Notes: a model not told the origin generated them from the sequence alone. A stretch of 45,329 nucleotides of DNA from Deltaproteobacteria bacterium (GCA_019309545.1 JAFDGA010000019.1:1-45329), one strand, 5' to 3'. Positions 1 to 9,525 are shown, numbered from the stretch's first letter. Numbers and translations: made by a program.

Positions 1-75
1 TGCAATTTGGAAACGATTATGACGAATAATGGAGCAGGGTTGACAGACCCCTAGCCCCATATCCCAAACTCAGCC
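1..75. other. Non-coding end of window downstream of alaS
   Basis: No gene is visible between the window edge and the alaS stop codon. Bases 37-70 carry a short GC-rich stretch (AGGGTTGACAGACCCCTAGC and following bases) that loosely resembles the dispersed repeat family found elsewhere in the window, especially the diverged copy near 14015. The resemblance is too weak to call it a copy. The TTGACA at 41-46 has no matching -10 element 16-18 bases downstream, so I do not call a promoter. Confidence 0.4.
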
Positions 76-2715
76 TCAACGCCCCTGCCGGGCGATGATG
101 TCGTAGGCCTTTTCCAGGGCGGCGGGGACCATATGCTTGTCGGGACCGCCGGCCTGGGCCATATCGGGGCGGCCGCCGCCGCTGCCGCCGACCACCATGG
201 CCAGTTCCTTGATGATCTGGTCGGCCCGGAAACGCTTGGTTAGATCTTTGGTGACCACCGCGATCAGCATGGCCTTGTCCGCGGCCTGGCTGCCCAGCAC
301 AATGATGCCGCTTTTCAGGCGGTCCCTGAGCTTATCAGCGTAATCCCGCAAGCCCTTGGGGTCGCTCACTTCCACCTCCAGGGCCAGGACCGGGATGCCG
401 TCCACCGGGCGGACCTGATCCAGCAGGTCGCTGGTGCGGGCCGCGGCCAGTTTGCCTTGCAAGGCTTCGATCTGGCGTTCCAGTTCCTTCTGGTGGTGGA
501 GCAGTTTGTCGAGGCGGGCGACGATCTCCCCCCGTCCCACTTTCAGCCGCTGGGCCACCGCCTGCAGTTCCTGGCTCTCTTGTTGGACCAGTTCCAGGGC
601 GGCGGTCCCACAGACCGCCTCAATCCGGCGGATGCCGGCGGCGACGCTTGATTCCGAGACGATCTTCACCAGTCCCACTTCGCCGGTGCGGTGCACATGG
701 GTGCCGCCGCAGAGTTCCTGGCTCAGTTCGGGAATGGTTACCAGCCGCACCGTATCCCCATACTTCTCCTCAAACAAGGCCATGGCCCCGCTCATCAGCG
801 CCTCAGCCATGGGCACCAGGGAAACGCTGACCGGCAGATCCTCTTGCACCTGCTGATTAAGATCAAGCTCGATCTGGGCTAGCTCTTCCGGAGTCAGGCC
901 GGAAAAGTGGGTAAAATCAAAGCGGAAGCGCTCCGGGGCGACCAGCGACCCGGCCTGCTTGACGTGTTCCCCCAGACGGTGGCGAAGTACCGCATGCAAC
1001 ATGTGGGTGGCGGTATGGTGGCGGGCAATCTGCCGGCGCCGGGCGGCATCGACCTCGAGATGGACCTGATCGCCGACCCGGACCTGGCCCTCCTCAATTT
1101 GCCCCTGATGGATGATTAAATCATTGGGTAATTTCTGGGTATTGGTTACGGTGATTTTCAAGCCCGGCCCGGTGATCCACCCGGTATCCCCGACTTGACC
1201 GCCGGACTCACCATAAAACGGCGTAATTTCGGTAATGATTTCCACCTTGTCGCCGGCCTCGGCCTGGGTTACTGCTCTTTCTCCCCGGATCAGGGCGATC
1301 ACCGGGGATTCGACGCTCAGGAGGCCGTAACCGACAAAGCGGGTGGCGGGCAACTGGGCCAACTCCCGGTAAATGGCTGGAATTTCTTCAGCCAGGCCGC
1401 CTTTCCAGGCCTGGCGGGAGGCCTCCCGCTGGCGGGTCATGTGCGCCTGGAAACCCTCCAGGTCTAACTCCACCCCCTGTTCCTGGACCACGTCCATGAC
1501 TAGGTCGAGAGGGAAACCATAAGTGTCATAAAGCTTAAAAATTACCTCGCCGGGCAGGATATTACCGCCCTGAGTCCGAACCATATCCAGGTTTTCGGTC
1601 AGCAGTTTGAGGCCGTGGTCCAGGGTTTCGGCAAAGCGTTCCTCTTCGTTATTTACCACTTGATCAATAAACGGCCGGGCCGTGTTCAGTTCGGGGTAAT
1701 ACGACCCCATCAGTTCTACCACTCGATGTCCGACCGGGGCCAGGAAGGGTTCCTGAAAACCCAAGAGGCGGCCAAAGCGCACCGCCCGGCGTAGAATGCG
1801 ACGCAGCACATAGCCCCGGCCCTCGTTGCTGGGTAGCACCCCGTCAGCGATCAGGAAAGTTATGGCCCGACTGTGGTCGGCGATCACCCGGAAGGCGACA
1901 TTGCGAGCCCTATCCGGACCATAAGCGATGCCTGCCAGATCTTCAATCCGAGCAATAATGGGGCGGATCAGGTCGGTATCGAAATTGCTTGTGACCCCCT
2001 GAACCACGGCGCTGAGGCGCTCCAAGCCCATGCCGGTATCGATGCTGGGTTTGGGCAAAGGGGTCAGCTGGCCTTGCTCGTCTCGGTTGAATTGCATGAA
2101 AACCAAGTTCCAGATTTCCAGATAGCGGTCGCAGTCGCAGCGGCCAATACCGCAGTCGGGGCCGCAGGCCATGGCCTCGCCCTGGTCGATGATGACCTCG
2201 GAGCACGGCCCGCAGGGTCCGGTATCACCCATGGCCCAAAAATTATCTTTCTCCCCCAAGCCGACGATCCGATCCCGGGGCAGGCCCACAAGCCGGTGCC
2301 AGAGGTCGGCGGCTTCCTCATCCTGGTAGTAGACCGTGGCCCACAGCTTGTCCGCGGCAAGGTGAAAATGTTGGGTCAATAATTCCCAGGCCATTTCAAT
2401 GGCCCCCTCCTTGAAGTAGTCTCCAAACGAGAAATTCCCCAGCATTTCAAAGAAGGTGTGGTGCCGGGCGGTTTTGCCGACGTTTTCCAGGTCATTATGT
2501 TTACCCCCGGCCCGGACACATTTCTGCGAACTGGCAGCCCGCTGGTAGGGACGGCTTTCCTCCCCCAGAAAGACGCGCTTAAATTGTACCATGCCGGCAT
2601 TGGTAAACAAGAGCGTCGGGTCATCAGCTGGAATCAACGAGGAGCTGGCCACCCGGGTATGGCCCTGGGATTCAAAATAGGCCAGGAATTTTTCGCGGAT
2701 CTCTTGCCCGGTCAC
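76..2715 (-). CDS. alaS: Alanine--tRNA ligase
   Basis: Class II aminoacyl-tRNA synthetase that charges tRNA-Ala in the cytoplasm and edits mischarged Ser/Gly. The 879 residues match the usual family length. The N-terminal catalytic domain covers about residues 1-410, with a Cys-rich segment at about 184-195 that is normal in many bacterial AlaRS. The editing domain holds the zinc motif HTATH (H567, H571) and CGGTH (C669, H673). The C-terminal DHHA1 part ends in a Gly-rich segment. The GTG start at 2715 overlaps the recA stop by 4 bases (GTGA) and is preceded by GGAGGAAGCACC, a strong ribosome site inside recA, so the two genes should be translationally coupled. Only the exact start has slight uncertainty. 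Confidence 0.98.
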   Translation of the reverse strand: MTGQEIREKFLAYFESQGHTRVASSSLIPADDPTLLFTNAGMVQFKRVFLGEESRPYQRAASSQKCVRAGGKHNDLENVGKTARHHTFFEMLGNFSFGDYFKEGAIEMAWELLTQHFHLAADKLWATVYYQDEEAADLWHRLVGLPRDRIVGLGEKDNFWAMGDTGPCGPCSEVIIDQGEAMACGPDCGIGRCDCDRYLEIWNLVFMQFNRDEQGQLTPLPKPSIDTGMGLERLSAVVQGVTSNFDTDLIRPIIARIEDLAGIAYGPDRARNVAFRVIADHSRAITFLIADGVLPSNEGRGYVLRRILRRAVRFGRLLGFQEPFLAPVGHRVVELMGSYYPELNTARPFIDQVVNNEEERFAETLDHGLKLLTENLDMVRTQGGNILPGEVIFKLYDTYGFPLDLVMDVVQEQGVELDLEGFQAHMTRQREASRQAWKGGLAEEIPAIYRELAQLPATRFVGYGLLSVESPVIALIRGERAVTQAEAGDKVEIITEITPFYGESGGQVGDTGWITGPGLKITVTNTQKLPNDLIIHQGQIEEGQVRVGDQVHLEVDAARRRQIARHHTATHMLHAVLRHRLGEHVKQAGSLVAPERFRFDFTHFSGLTPEELAQIELDLNQQVQEDLPVSVSLVPMAEALMSGAMALFEEKYGDTVRLVTIPELSQELCGGTHVHRTGEVGLVKIVSESSVAAGIRRIEAVCGTAALELVQQESQELQAVAQRLKVGRGEIVARLDKLLHHQKELERQIEALQGKLAAARTSDLLDQVRPVDGIPVLALEVEVSDPKGLRDYADKLRDRLKSGIIVLGSQAADKAMLIAVVTKDLTKRFRADQIIKELAMVVGGSGGGRPDMAQAGGPDKHMVPAALEKAYDIIARQGR

Positions 2716-3731
2716 GGTGCTTCCTCCGTCTCAGAGGTGGGCGGGGGTGTTGGCCTCTGGCCCAGGTGGTAAATATCCCGGATCTGATCTTCCAGGCGAA
2801 CCATCAGGTCGGGATGGTCTCGCAGGTAAATTTTGGCATTCTCGCGTCCCTGACCGATCCGCTCCTCTTCATAACTATACCAGGCACCGCTCTTCTTGAT
2901 GATCTCCAGGTTGGTGGCCAGATCCAAAATATCTCCCTCTTTGGAGATGCCCTGGCCAAAGACCATGTCAAATTCAGCCTCCCTAAACGGCGGCGCCAGT
3001 TTGTTTTTGACGACCCGCACCCGGGTGCGGTTCCCTATAATGTCATGCCCTTCTTTGATGGGAGTGCCTTTGCGAATATCCAGGCGTTGCGAAGCATAAA
3101 ATTTCAAGGCATTGCCCCCGGTGGTGGTTTCCGGGTTGCCGAACAGTTGGCCGATTTTCATGCGGATCTGGTTGATAAAGATCACTGAAGTCTGGGACTT
3201 GCTGATGGCGGCAGTAAGTTTGCGCAAGGCCTGGGACATCAGCCGGGCCTGGGAGCCCATCTGGGCGTCGCCCATCTCACCCTCGATTTCGGAGCGGGGC
3301 ACCAGGGCCGCCACCGAGTCGATCACTGCCACATCCAGAGCATTGGAGCGCACCAAAATCTCGGCGATTTCCAAGGCCTGTTCCCCGGTATCAGGCTGGG
3401 AAATGAGCAGATCATTAGGCTTAACTCCCAGACGCCGGGCATAGTTAAGGTCCAGAGCATGCTCGGCATCGATAAAGGCGGCCAAACCTCCGTAACGCTG
3501 GGCCTCGGCAATGATATGGAGGGCCAGGGTGGTCTTGCCCGAAGCCTCCGGGCCAAAGATCTCCACTACCCGGCCGCGGGGAATGCCGCCGATGCCCAGG
3601 GCCAGGTCCAGGGATAAGGCTCCGGTAGAAATCACCCCGATGTCGGCCACTTTTTCCTCTGCCCCTAACCGCATGATTGAACCGCGGCCGTATTGCTTCT
3701 CAATCTGACCCAGGGCCTGCTCGCTTCTCAA
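2712..3731 (-). CDS. recA: Recombinase RecA, 5' end disrupted by a tandem duplication
   Basis: DNA-dependent ATPase for homologous recombination and SOS induction. Walker A GPEASGKT is at residues 60-67 of this frame, and the core and C-terminal domains are complete. The open frame can begin only at a TTG (3731). The natural start is very probably ATG at 3789: it has AGAGGA eight bases upstream and opens with [20 protein letters not shown], a textbook RecA N-terminus. A perfect 28-bp tandem duplication (3695-3750) then shifts that frame into a TGA after 29 codons. With one repeat copy removed, a 349-residue RecA reads through. TTG 3731 has no clear ribosome site and would lose about ten residues of the N-terminal oligomerisation helix. 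Either the assembly is wrong or the cell carries a real, revertible frameshift. Confidence 0.93.
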   Translation of the reverse strand: MRSEQALGQIEKQYGRGSIMRLGAEEKVADIGVISTGALSLDLALGIGGIPRGRVVEIFGPEASGKTTLALHIIAEAQRYGGLAAFIDAEHALDLNYARRLGVKPNDLLISQPDTGEQALEIAEILVRSNALDVAVIDSVAALVPRSEIEGEMGDAQMGSQARLMSQALRKLTAAISKSQTSVIFINQIRMKIGQLFGNPETTTGGNALKFYASQRLDIRKGTPIKEGHDIIGNRTRVRVVKNKLAPPFREAEFDMVFGQGISKEGDILDLATNLEIIKKSGAWYSYEEERIGQGRENAKIYLRDHPDLMVRLEDQIRDIYHLGQRPTPPPTSETEEAP

Positions 3732-3750
3732 TCTGACCCAGGGCCTGCTC
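3695..3750. repeat. Perfect 28-bp tandem duplication inside recA
   Basis: Two identical 28-base units lie head to tail at 3695-3722 and 3723-3750; each begins GCTTCTCAATC and ends GGGCCTGCTC on the plus strand. They encode the RecA segment around EQALGQIEK. Because 28 is not a multiple of three, the second copy puts the upstream ATG (3789) out of frame with the rest of recA. Such a duplication is a typical slipped-strand product and would be lost again at some rate, restoring the frame. An assembly artefact is the other explanation. Confidence 0.95.
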
Positions 3751-3786
3751 TAAAGCCTTTGATTTATCTGGGGATGATGCAGTGGT

Positions 3787-3803
3787 CATGTAGCATTCCT
3801 CTA
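3787..3803 (-). promoter_or_regulatory. Natural recA start codon and ribosome binding site
   Basis: On the minus strand the sequence reads AGAGGA, seven spacer bases, then ATG (3789-3787). The reading frame from this ATG gives the conserved RecA N-terminus up to the tandem duplication, so this is the start that evolution used. Upstream, 3790-3910 is AT-rich and contains an ACTTAAGT palindrome, but I cannot identify a LexA box of a known consensus. Confidence 0.7.
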
Positions 3804-3910
3804 TTTTGGGGGTTATTTTTAGCTGGACTGGCGTTCCTGTCTAAAGTCTGACTTAAGTGTTCTAAATAATATATCATAATGTCTAATAGATCCGTCACTA
3901 TAATTAGATT

Positions 3911-4472
3911 TCATAATTTTTGACACTTGTCCTCCCCGCCTAAGTGAATGGTTTGCAACGGGGTATAAAATGCGCCGTGGGGAGTTAGAGTGCTGCGAAA
4001 CAGCACCAGTTCGCTGACCCGAAACACTGGAAAGGTCGGCATTATCAACTCTTGGATGATTAGACTCAATTTTTCCCGGCCGCGCGGCGAACGGACCCGC
4101 CCCAGGGTCAGATGCGGATTAAATTTGCGATTATCCGGGAGATACCCTAAAGTAGCAAAGGCCTGCTCCAACCGGTTAAATAATTGGGCCAGGATCTCGG
4201 TCTGACCGCTGATTTTTAAGGCTGGGAAAGGCTCCGACCCCTCCCACCTGCAGCTCAAAAGGCATGGATTGCTGGGCGATCTTAGCAGCTGCGGCTCCAA
4301 TAACCGGCACCTCGGTTTCTTTAATGTTGCCGAAAAATTTCAGGGTCAGATGAATGTTGCCCACCGGCACCCAGCGCACATCGGCCGCGCTTTTTTTCAA
4401 TTGTTCCTGAACTTGGGTCAGCCCTTGTCGGTGGCTGCCAGGTAGATCAATGGCCAGAAAGGCGCGTACCAT
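3911..4472 (-). pseudogene. thpR: RNA 2',3'-cyclic phosphodiesterase (ThpR/LigT family), frameshifted
   Basis: Members of this 2H phosphoesterase family hydrolyse 2',3'-cyclic phosphates on RNA. The start MVRAFLAIDLPG at 4472 and the first catalytic motif HLTL (in NIHLTLKFFG) lie in one frame. The second motif HLTL (in NPHLTLGRV) and the C-terminus lie in another frame, open from about 4300 to 3911. The break is near 4205-4225, just after FPSLKN, where family members normally have a PRVxWAG-like segment. That segment is missing, consistent with a deletion of roughly 23 bases that also changes the frame. The ATG overlaps the end of cinA by 26 bases and has GGGAG upstream. It could be a real pseudogene or a sequence error, as with the nearby recA lesion. 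Confidence 0.85.
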
Positions 4473-5709
4473 CCTGTAACTCCCGCCGCAGCCAATCCAG
4501 GGCGGTCTGCGCGGTCAGAGTCTTGATCTGCTCCCGGGACCCGTGGAACAGACATTGCCGGGTCTGAACCCGGTCTGGCAGGGCGAGTCCCAGATATACC
4601 GTGCCGACCGGCTTTTCCGGGCTGCCGCCCGAAGGCCCAGCGATCCCCGTAGTGGACAAAGCAATCGGGGTATGGAAAAGTTCTCTGGCTCCCAAGGCCA
4701 TGGCCCGAGCCGTTGGCGCGCTCACCGCCCCATGCTGATCCAGCGTTTCCGGAAGGACCTGGAGTAGTTCCATCTTGGCCTGATTGCTATAGGTTACCAC
4801 GCCGCCCATGAAGTAATCGGAGGCCCCCGGGATGTTGGTCAGCCGATGGCTGATCAGCCCCCCGCTGCAGGATTCAGCCACGGCCAGGGAAAAATTGTGG
4901 GCCCGCAGACTCTGGCCTACCAATTCCTCCAGGGTCACGTCGTCGGTTCCCAACAAGGCATCTCCGGCGGCTTGGGCCAGCTCCGCCGTTAGCCGATCCA
5001 AAGTTTCTTCCAATACGCGGGGTTCCGGCCCCCGAAGGGTCAGGCACAGGTGATTTTCCGGAAAATTGGGATATAAGCCGACACTGACCTCGGGATTGTC
5101 CCGGCTGATCTTATCAAACAGAACCTCTAATTGCGTTTCCGTCAGCCCAAATAATTTTAAGGTCCGCTGACAGACACACTGCCCTCCGGAGGCCAGGCTG
5201 AGCAAGGGCGGCAAGACAAAGGCATCAAACAGCATCTGCATCTGCTCAGGCACGCCAGGCAAAAAATATAGCCAGGCATGGTCATATCTCAAGGAAAAAC
5301 CGCAGGCCGCCCCGCCGGGATCCAGAATCACCGCCCCTTCCGGCACCAGGGCCAGGCGGGCATAACGCTCCTCCCAGGGCAGCCCTCTTACTTTGAGACA
5401 TTCCCGGATGCGCCGCAACAGGTAATCATCCAGTCGTAGAGGTAGGTTCAGGGTTTCTGCCGCGGCCGCCACAGTAATATCATCCTCGGTAGGTCCCAGA
5501 CCCCCGGTGATTATAATAAATTGCGAGTGCTGCAGCCCCTGACGCAAGGTTTCCTGAAATAGCGGGACTTCATCTCCCAGGATGGTGATGCGCTGCACTA
5601 TCAGGCCAGCATCATGGAGGCGGGCAGCGGCGTAGCGGGAATTGGTATCGGCTACCCGGCCGCTGATCAACTCGGTGCCGGTAGCGATAATCTCTCCTTG
5701 CATGCTCAT
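4447..5709 (-). CDS. cinA: CinA-family protein (NMN amidohydrolase-like)
   Basis: The 420-residue protein has the two-domain CinA layout. The N-terminal molybdopterin-binding-like (MoCF) domain begins GEIIATGTELISGRVADTN. The C-terminal amidase domain, from about residue 255, carries AESCSGGLISHRLTNIPGAS and STTGIAGPSGG. The C-terminal domain deamidates nicotinamide mononucleotide in pyridine-nucleotide salvage; the N-terminal domain has ADP-ribose pyrophosphatase activity in some members. It sits seven bases after pgpA and overlaps thpR, in the common pgpA-cinA-thpR-recA order. Two ATG codons are possible: 5709 and 5703 (MQGEIIATG); neither has a clear ribosome site. Confidence 0.95.
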   Translation of the reverse strand: MSMQGEIIATGTELISGRVADTNSRYAAARLHDAGLIVQRITILGDEVPLFQETLRQGLQHSQFIIITGGLGPTEDDITVAAAAETLNLPLRLDDYLLRRIRECLKVRGLPWEERYARLALVPEGAVILDPGGAACGFSLRYDHAWLYFLPGVPEQMQMLFDAFVLPPLLSLASGGQCVCQRTLKLFGLTETQLEVLFDKISRDNPEVSVGLYPNFPENHLCLTLRGPEPRVLEETLDRLTAELAQAAGDALLGTDDVTLEELVGQSLRAHNFSLAVAESCSGGLISHRLTNIPGASDYFMGGVVTYSNQAKMELLQVLPETLDQHGAVSAPTARAMALGARELFHTPIALSTTGIAGPSGGSPEKPVGTVYLGLALPDRVQTRQCLFHGSREQIKTLTAQTALDWLRRELQDGTRLSGH

Positions 5710-5716
5710 TGAACTA

Positions 5717-6217
5717 TTAAATAACCCGCGAGATCAAAGTTAGAACGATCCAGGCATAGATACCGGCCAGAACATCATCCAGCACTATCCCTACCCCGCC
5801 CTTAATTTGCTCGTTTATCAGGTAAATCGGAAAGGGCTTCCAGATATCCAGGCCGCGGAACAGCAGGAAGCCCCCCATCACCCAGCCCCAATGACGGGGA
5901 CGACCGGCCAGGGTAATCAATAAGCCTATCACTTCATCAAGGACAATGGGCGAGGCATCACTCTGGCCCAGATAGACTTCGGCCGACCCGGTTACCCAGA
6001 TGCCCAGAACCAGCAACCCGAATAGTAGCGCCCCATAGTCAACGGGCTTCAGGCCGCCCAATACCCACCACAAGGGCACCGCGGCCAGAGAACCCCAGGT
6101 CCCCGGCATTAAGGGGAGATAACCGACTCCCCCGACCGTGGCCAACGCCAGAATAAGCTTTTTATTCAAGATCGCCAGTCCTGCCAAAATAGCACTAACA
6201 GTAACCCTATCTCCCAA
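5717..6217 (-). CDS. pgpA: Phosphatidylglycerophosphatase A
   Basis: Membrane lipid phosphatase that makes phosphatidylglycerol from phosphatidylglycerophosphate. Recognisable PgpA landmarks are GYLPLMPGTWGSL near the N-terminus, ASPIVLDEVIG in the middle and KGGVGIVLDDVLAG near the end, within several hydrophobic segments. No ATG is available. The longest frame starts with TTG at 6217 (166 residues). A TTG at 6169 (NKKLILALATVGG, 150 residues) matches the usual family N-terminus better and has AGGA about ten bases upstream, so the start is uncertain. It is probably the first gene of the pgpA-cinA-thpR-recA-alaS transcription unit. Confidence 0.92.
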   Translation of the reverse strand: MGDRVTVSAILAGLAILNKKLILALATVGGVGYLPLMPGTWGSLAAVPLWWVLGGLKPVDYGALLFGLLVLGIWVTGSAEVYLGQSDASPIVLDEVIGLLITLAGRPRHWGWVMGGFLLFRGLDIWKPFPIYLINEQIKGGVGIVLDDVLAGIYAWIVLTLISRVI

Positions 6218-6329
6218 TTAACACTTTAAAAATACATGGATTGGCCAAAACTGTCAAGCTTGCCGGATCAGGCCCGTAGATGTGTCGGATGCCCGCCTGG
6301 GCCTCATTAACTGATCTCTGATTTTTGTC

Positions 6330-7112
6330 TCAGGGCTGCAATTCTTTCAAAATCTGGGAGTGCAGCAGGCCATTGCTGGCCACGACATTGGCTGAGGTTA
6401 TTTGAAACCGGTCACCACTGAAAGTGGAAAGTTGTCCCCCGGCTTCGGCAACTACCAAGGCCGCCGCGGCCGTGTCCCAGGGTTTCAAATTTTCCTCCCA
6501 GAACCCATCGAAACGACCCGCGGCCAGGTAACAGAGATCAAGAGCAGCCGACCCGGCCCGTCGCACCCCCTGGGCCCGGGCCAGTAACCGGCCAAAACGG
6601 CCCAGGGTCTTGTCCAGACGCTGTCGCACATCGTAAGGAAAACCGGTGGCCAGCAAGGCCTTGTCCAGGTCGCCAATTTCTGACACCCGGATCGGTTGGC
6701 CGCCCAACCAAGCCCCCTGTCCGGCCCGGGCTTCAAAGAGCTCCTCCCGCAACGGGTCATAAACCACTCCGTACTGTATTATTCCCTCCTGCTCGAAGGC
6801 AATCGACACGGCAAACATCGGGAAGCCATGGGCAAAGTTCACGGTACCGTCCAGGGGATCAATAATCCACCAACTGCCGTCCCTGGTAGCCGAGGTCTTG
6901 GGGCCGACTTGCTCTTCTGCTAAAATCTGATGGTCTGGGAAGTTATCCAGGATCATCCCCACAATCAAATCCTGACTTTTAAGATCGCTTTCGGTGACGG
7001 GATCGATGACTCCCTTGTAGCTAATCCGCTTCGGCCGGGAAAAGCTCTGGCGTAAAAGCTGCCCCGCCGCCAACGCTGCCTGGCGCCCGACCTGTTGGAC
7101 TTTATCAAGCAT
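6330..7112 (-). CDS. suhB: Inositol monophosphatase family protein
   Basis: Mg-dependent phosphatase of the IMPase/SuhB family, cytoplasmic, 260 residues. The metal-binding motifs are present: EE near residue 66, IDPLDGTVNF with D85 and D88, and WDTAAA with D213 near the C-terminus. Members hydrolyse inositol-1-phosphate or related sugar phosphates; E. coli SuhB also acts in ribosomal RNA antitermination. Sequence alone does not fix the substrate. The ATG at 7112 is the natural start. It follows the rhomboid gene on the same strand after a 112-base spacer that contains a nested inverted repeat. Confidence 0.93.
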   Translation of the reverse strand: MLDKVQQVGRQAALAAGQLLRQSFSRPKRISYKGVIDPVTESDLKSQDLIVGMILDNFPDHQILAEEQVGPKTSATRDGSWWIIDPLDGTVNFAHGFPMFAVSIAFEQEGIIQYGVVYDPLREELFEARAGQGAWLGGQPIRVSEIGDLDKALLATGFPYDVRQRLDKTLGRFGRLLARAQGVRRAGSAALDLCYLAAGRFDGFWEENLKPWDTAAAALVVAEAGGQLSTFSGDRFQITSANVVASNGLLHSQILKELQP

Positions 7113-7130
7113 ATATAAACTCCATGTGAA

Positions 7131-7209
7131 TTTCGAGTTTTGATTTGTGCCCCCTTAAGAAAAGGAGGTAAGTCAGCTCAACTAAAAGTCCTTTTCTCCA
7201 AACTCGAAA
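7131..7209. repeat. Nested inverted repeat between rhomboid and IMPase genes
   Basis: The outer arms TTTCGAGTTT (7131-7140) and AAACTCGAAA (7200-7209) are perfectly complementary. Inside them AGAAAAGGA (7158-7166) and TCCTTTTCT (7189-7197) are also perfectly complementary. Transcribed from the minus strand this could fold into a long interrupted stem between the rhomboid stop and the inositol monophosphatase start. There is no U-tract, so it is not a standard terminator; mRNA stabilisation or a small degraded insertion element are possible. Confidence 0.7.
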
Positions 7210-7224
7210 CCTGAAAATAAAAAA

Positions 7225-7914
7225 TCACCTTTTCCGGCGCGGCTTCTTTAGTCGGGCCGGCAGCGGTTCATGGGTAAACAGGGGGATAGCTAAAAGGCCA
7301 GTTAAAAAACCGCCCAGGTGGGCGAACCAAGCCACAGCCCCCCCCTGACGCAGGCCATAAAATTGCAGGAGGACCCAGGCCCCTAGCCAGACAAAGGCGG
7401 GAATTTCCACCACCCGGAATTTTACCCCCAGATAGATCAGGGTTTGCACCGGGGCCTGGGGAAAGCGGACCAGATAAGCCCCCAACAACCCGGCAATGGC
7501 GCCGCTGGCTCCGATGATCGGGATGGTCAGTCGGCTGGCCACCAGGGCGTGGACCAGCCCGGCAAAGAAACCGCAGAACAGATAAAACCCCAAAAAGCGC
7601 CAGTGGCCCAGATCATCCTCCAGGGCCTCGCCAAATACCCAGAGTATAAGTAAATTTCCCAGCAAATGCACCCAGCCGCCGTGAATAAATAAGGAACTGA
7701 ACATGGTGGCCACCAGGAGCAACGATTGCCTAGAGGTGAACAGCTTAACCCGACTCAACTCAGAGGGTATTGCCCCACCCTTCCATATCAGCTCCAGCGA
7801 GGCTTCTGGACCGAGATAGAGTTGATAAAGAAAGATGACCAGGTTAAAGGCAACCAACCCGATGGTGATCAGCGGCCATTGCCGCCGGGCCGGCACGCCG
7901 CGCAGGGGGATCAA
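7225..7914 (-). CDS. Rhomboid-family intramembrane serine protease
   Basis: A 229-residue polytopic membrane protein. The catalytic serine motif GASG (S137) and the partner histidine in AHLGGF (H199) are present, together with the conserved H83/N87 region in HGGWVHLLGN. About six to seven hydrophobic segments are visible, and the C-terminus is strongly basic (KKPRRKR). It cleaves transmembrane segments of unknown substrates. The ATG start at 7914 is preceded by GAGGGGAACCTTG. It is divergent from miaB, so 7915-8187 should hold promoters for both. Confidence 0.93.
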   Translation of the reverse strand: MIPLRGVPARRQWPLITIGLVAFNLVIFLYQLYLGPEASLELIWKGGAIPSELSRVKLFTSRQSLLLVATMFSSLFIHGGWVHLLGNLLILWVFGEALEDDLGHWRFLGFYLFCGFFAGLVHALVASRLTIPIIGASGAIAGLLGAYLVRFPQAPVQTLIYLGVKFRVVEIPAFVWLGAWVLLQFYGLRQGGAVAWFAHLGGFLTGLLAIPLFTHEPLPARLKKPRRKR

Positions 7915-8187
7915 GGTTCCCCTCCACCGACAGCCTTAGCCCTCCAATAAAGCCCGGGATTATGATTCTCCGCAATGGGTTCCATATCTCTCCAGAAGTT
8001 GGTTATCTTATTAATCGAGGCATTTAATATGACCTGAGTAATAACACCTTAACAGCCGAAAGCCGGGGCGATATGAATTGAAATGGATCTAAACTATTAT
8101 ACCGAGGCTGAGGGGCGCTGTCCAGGGGCCAGCCCCCTCAGTCTTTTCGGGTTGACAACCATGGCCAGATTTTATTTAATTAAAGCC

Positions 8188-9525
8188 ATGGTGAAGCCCA
8201 AAAAGAGGTTATATATCAAGACCTATGGCTGCCAGATGAACGTCTATGATTCCGAGCTGATGGTCCAGGTATTGAGTCCGGATTATACCCCGACCGAGCG
8301 GCCGGAAGTGGCTGATCTATACCTGATCAACACCTGCTCGATCCGGCGGAAATCCGAGGAAAAGGTCCGCTCGCTGTTGGGCCGTCTCAGGTTTCTGAAA
8401 CAACGGCGTCCCCAGATGTTGATCGGCGTAGGGGGCTGCGTAGCCCAGCAGGAGGGGGAGCGTTTGCTTCAGCGGGTCCCCCATTTGGATCTAGTCTTTG
8501 GGACCCACGGCATCTATCGGTTGCCGGAGATCCTCCGGCAAGTGCAGGATACCGGGCAACCGGTGGTAGATACCGGCTTTGTAGACCACTTTCGGATTCA
8601 CCCCCGCACCCAGTGGAGCGCCAGCCGGGTAAAGACGCTGGTCACCATCATGCAGGGCTGCAATAACTTCTGCACCTATTGCGTGGTACCTTACGTGCGA
8701 GGACCGGAAATGAGCCGGCCGTCTGGTGAAATTGTCCAGGAGGTCAAGAATTTCCTGGAGGCGGGAGGGCGAGAGGTTACTTTGTTGGGGCAGAATGTCA
8801 ACTCCTATGGCCGCGGCTGCCCGGAAGCGCCATCCTTTCCGCAGCTTCTGCGGCAACTGGCAGCCCTGCCCGGATTGGCCCGGTTGCGTTTTACGACCTC
8901 GCACCCCCGGGACCTGTCGGAGGAGTTGATCCACTGCTTTGGTGAACTGCCGGCCCTCTGCGAACATATTCACCTGCCGGTGCAGTCCGGTTCCTCCCGC
9001 ATCCTGTCCCGGATGAAGCGGGGCTATAACCGGGACGACTACCTGAAGCGGGTCCAGCAGTTACGGCACGTCTGCCCGGAAATCTCCATCACTACCGATT
9101 TAATCGTCGGCTTCCCTGGCGAAACCGAGGCCGATTTTGAGGATACTCTGTCACTGATGCAAGAAGTTCCTTTTGATAGCGCCTTTTATTTCAAATATTC
9201 GCCGCGGCCCCTGACTCGAGCCGCAAGTTTTCCTGACCAGATTCCGGAAGCAGTCAAAGCCGAGCGGTTGGCACGCTTAAAGGAAATACAGGAAGAACTG
9301 ACGCTGGCCAGTCACCAGCGACTGGTGGGTCAGATTAAAGAAGTTCTGGTAGATGGTAGCAGTAAGCAATCCTCAACTCAACTTAGCGGTCGCTTGCGGA
9401 GCAACCAGGTGGTAAATTTTCCTGGTCCTCCAGAGTTGATTGGCGGATTAATCAAGGTGCAGATCGAACAGGCACATCACCACTCACTGGGTGGTCGTCT
9501 GGTAGAAAGCACCGGCAACTCTTAA
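8188..9525 (+). CDS. miaB: tRNA-2-methylthio-N6-dimethylallyladenosine synthase
   Basis: Radical-SAM methylthiotransferase modifying A37 of tRNAs that read UNN codons. From ATG 8188 the protein has 445 residues, close to the family norm. The UPF0004 domain supplies three cluster cysteines (C15, C50, C84). The radical SAM motif CNNFCTYC supplies C158, C162 and C165. A TRAM domain closes the C-terminus. The frame is open back to ATG 8083 and ATG 8161, but those 35 extra residues do not look like MiaB, and MVKPKKRLYIKTYGCQMN is the standard beginning. None of the three starts has a good ribosome site. It probably heads a unit with the bifunctional nuclease and PHP genes. Confidence 0.96.
   Translation: MVKPKKRLYIKTYGCQMNVYDSELMVQVLSPDYTPTERPEVADLYLINTCSIRRKSEEKVRSLLGRLRFLKQRRPQMLIGVGGCVAQQEGERLLQRVPHLDLVFGTHGIYRLPEILRQVQDTGQPVVDTGFVDHFRIHPRTQWSASRVKTLVTIMQGCNNFCTYCVVPYVRGPEMSRPSGEIVQEVKNFLEAGGREVTLLGQNVNSYGRGCPEAPSFPQLLRQLAALPGLARLRFTTSHPRDLSEELIHCFGELPALCEHIHLPVQSGSSRILSRMKRGYNRDDYLKRVQQLRHVCPEISITTDLIVGFPGETEADFEDTLSLMQEVPFDSAFYFKYSPRPLTRAASFPDQIPEAVKAERLARLKEIQEELTLASHQRLVGQIKEVLVDGSSKQSSTQLSGRLRSNQVVNFPGPPELIGGLIKVQIEQAHHHSLGGRLVESTGNS

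Noticed and set aside
1873-2382. Long plus-strand frame (169 codons) opposite alaS, and similar long antisense frames elsewhere
   Set aside because: Shadow frames caused by high GC codon bias opposite well-conserved genes.
8083-8187. N-terminal extension of miaB from the first ATG
   Set aside because: The 35 residues do not match MiaB and no ribosome site supports the upstream ATG; the canonical start is 8188.
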